A stretch of DNA of 5,152 nt from an uncultured Methylobacter sp. (GTDB lineage Bacteria > Pseudomonadota > Gammaproteobacteria > Methylococcales > Methylomonadaceae), in contig CAIKYI010000481.1 of NCBI GenBank assembly GCA_903831545.1, positions 1 to 5,152 on the forward strand, in the 5' to 3' direction. A program made the position numbers and the translations under genes. Below, in pieces: positions 4,886-5,152 of this stretch (its first letter is position 1; the number at the start of each line of letters is the position of its first letter). The notes beneath the pieces are model-generated. The model saw nothing but the letters and a program-made list of their open reading frames with translations, had not been told where the DNA came from and ran no database searches.

Positions 4886-5152
4886 TTTTTATGCCGACTG
4901 GTGTGCATCATGCAAGGAAATGGCACTCTATACCTTCAACGACCCCAGGATCAAACAGGCTTTAGCGCCCATTGTGTTAGTGCAGGCTGATATTACACAA
5001 AACCTGAAGTCAGATCAGATTTTACTGCAACGCTTTAAGCTGATCGGTCCACCGGCAATACTTTTATTTGACCCCGACCAACAAGAACAAAAAGCTTTTC
5101 GGGTTATCGGCTATATCAAAGCGGATGATTTTTTGAATGTGATAAATAATGC
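4878..5152 (+). CDS. dsbD: DsbD thioredoxin-like (gamma) domain, out of frame with the beta domain; runs off right edge
   Basis: The frame encodes a thioredoxin fold beginning MLDFYADWCASCKEMALY, with the catalytic WCASC pair at residues 9 and 12. Then come a FNDPRIKQAL helix, VLVQADITQN, the cis-proline segment LIGPPAILLFD, and IGYIKADDFL near the end. In intact DsbD this domain hangs from the last beta-domain helix in the periplasm and takes electrons from the membrane cysteines. Here it follows a one-base shift. The ATG overlaps the upstream frame, whose stop lies at 4883-4885, and AAGGG (4864-4868) nine bases before could allow separate initiation. Such a product would lack a signal peptide and stay in the cytoplasm. 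The same frame is open upstream from about 4857, and 91 codons are visible without a stop. Confidence 0.8.
   Translation, partial: MLDFYADWCASCKEMALYTFNDPRIKQALAPIVLVQADITQNLKSDQILLQRFKLIGPPAILLFDPDQQEQKAFRVIGYIKADDFLNVINN

Overview
The window looks like chromosomal DNA from a Gram-negative bacterium of moderate GC content. My best guess is a gammaproteobacterial methanotroph or relative (Methylococcales type). This rests on the kinds of proteins present and on remembered similarity of several segments to proteins of that group, so it is inference. There are no RNA genes, CRISPR arrays, transposases or integrases.

Layout. (1) 1-180, minus strand: the start of a small unrecognised protein that runs off the left edge, with a good ribosome binding site and a plausible sigma70 promoter. 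(2) 181-569: divergent intergenic region. (3) 570-1892, plus strand: an intact 440-residue membrane protein with a TauE/SafE (DsbD_2-like) transporter core and a C-terminal cupredoxin domain, probably involved in copper handling. (4) 1893-2045: nothing recognised. (5) 2046-2356, plus strand: a frameshifted remnant of the C-terminus of a di-haem cytochrome c peroxidase (MauG-like) protein. (6) 2357-2692: AT-rich and without a convincing gene, but with a composite hairpin at 2613-2648. (7) 2693-5152, plus strand: a tight gene string made of a 66-residue unknown protein, a 98-residue membrane-anchored conserved protein, a 193-residue FtsX/MacB-type permease overlapping it by ATGA, and dsbD (protein-disulfide reductase).

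The third gene of that string appears damaged and the fourth certainly is. The permease has its N-terminal start and C-terminal FtsX domain joined directly, without the first membrane helix or the periplasmic domain. The dsbD gene has lost its signal peptide and nearly all of its alpha domain, with a breakpoint almost on the permease stop codon. It also has a one-base frameshift in an A run that separates the membrane beta domain from the thioredoxin-like gamma domain. No ABC ATPase gene lies between permease and dsbD, where a partner would be expected.

In an intact relative these genes would plausibly give an ABC-type envelope export or assembly system next to a thiol-disulfide relay that delivers electrons to the periplasm, beside a copper and haem redox neighbourhood. 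Here the right two thirds of the window reads as an eroding copy of such a cluster, next to an intact copper-type membrane protein. A new system is not evident. The striking feature is the concentration of deletions and frameshifts within about 3 kb.
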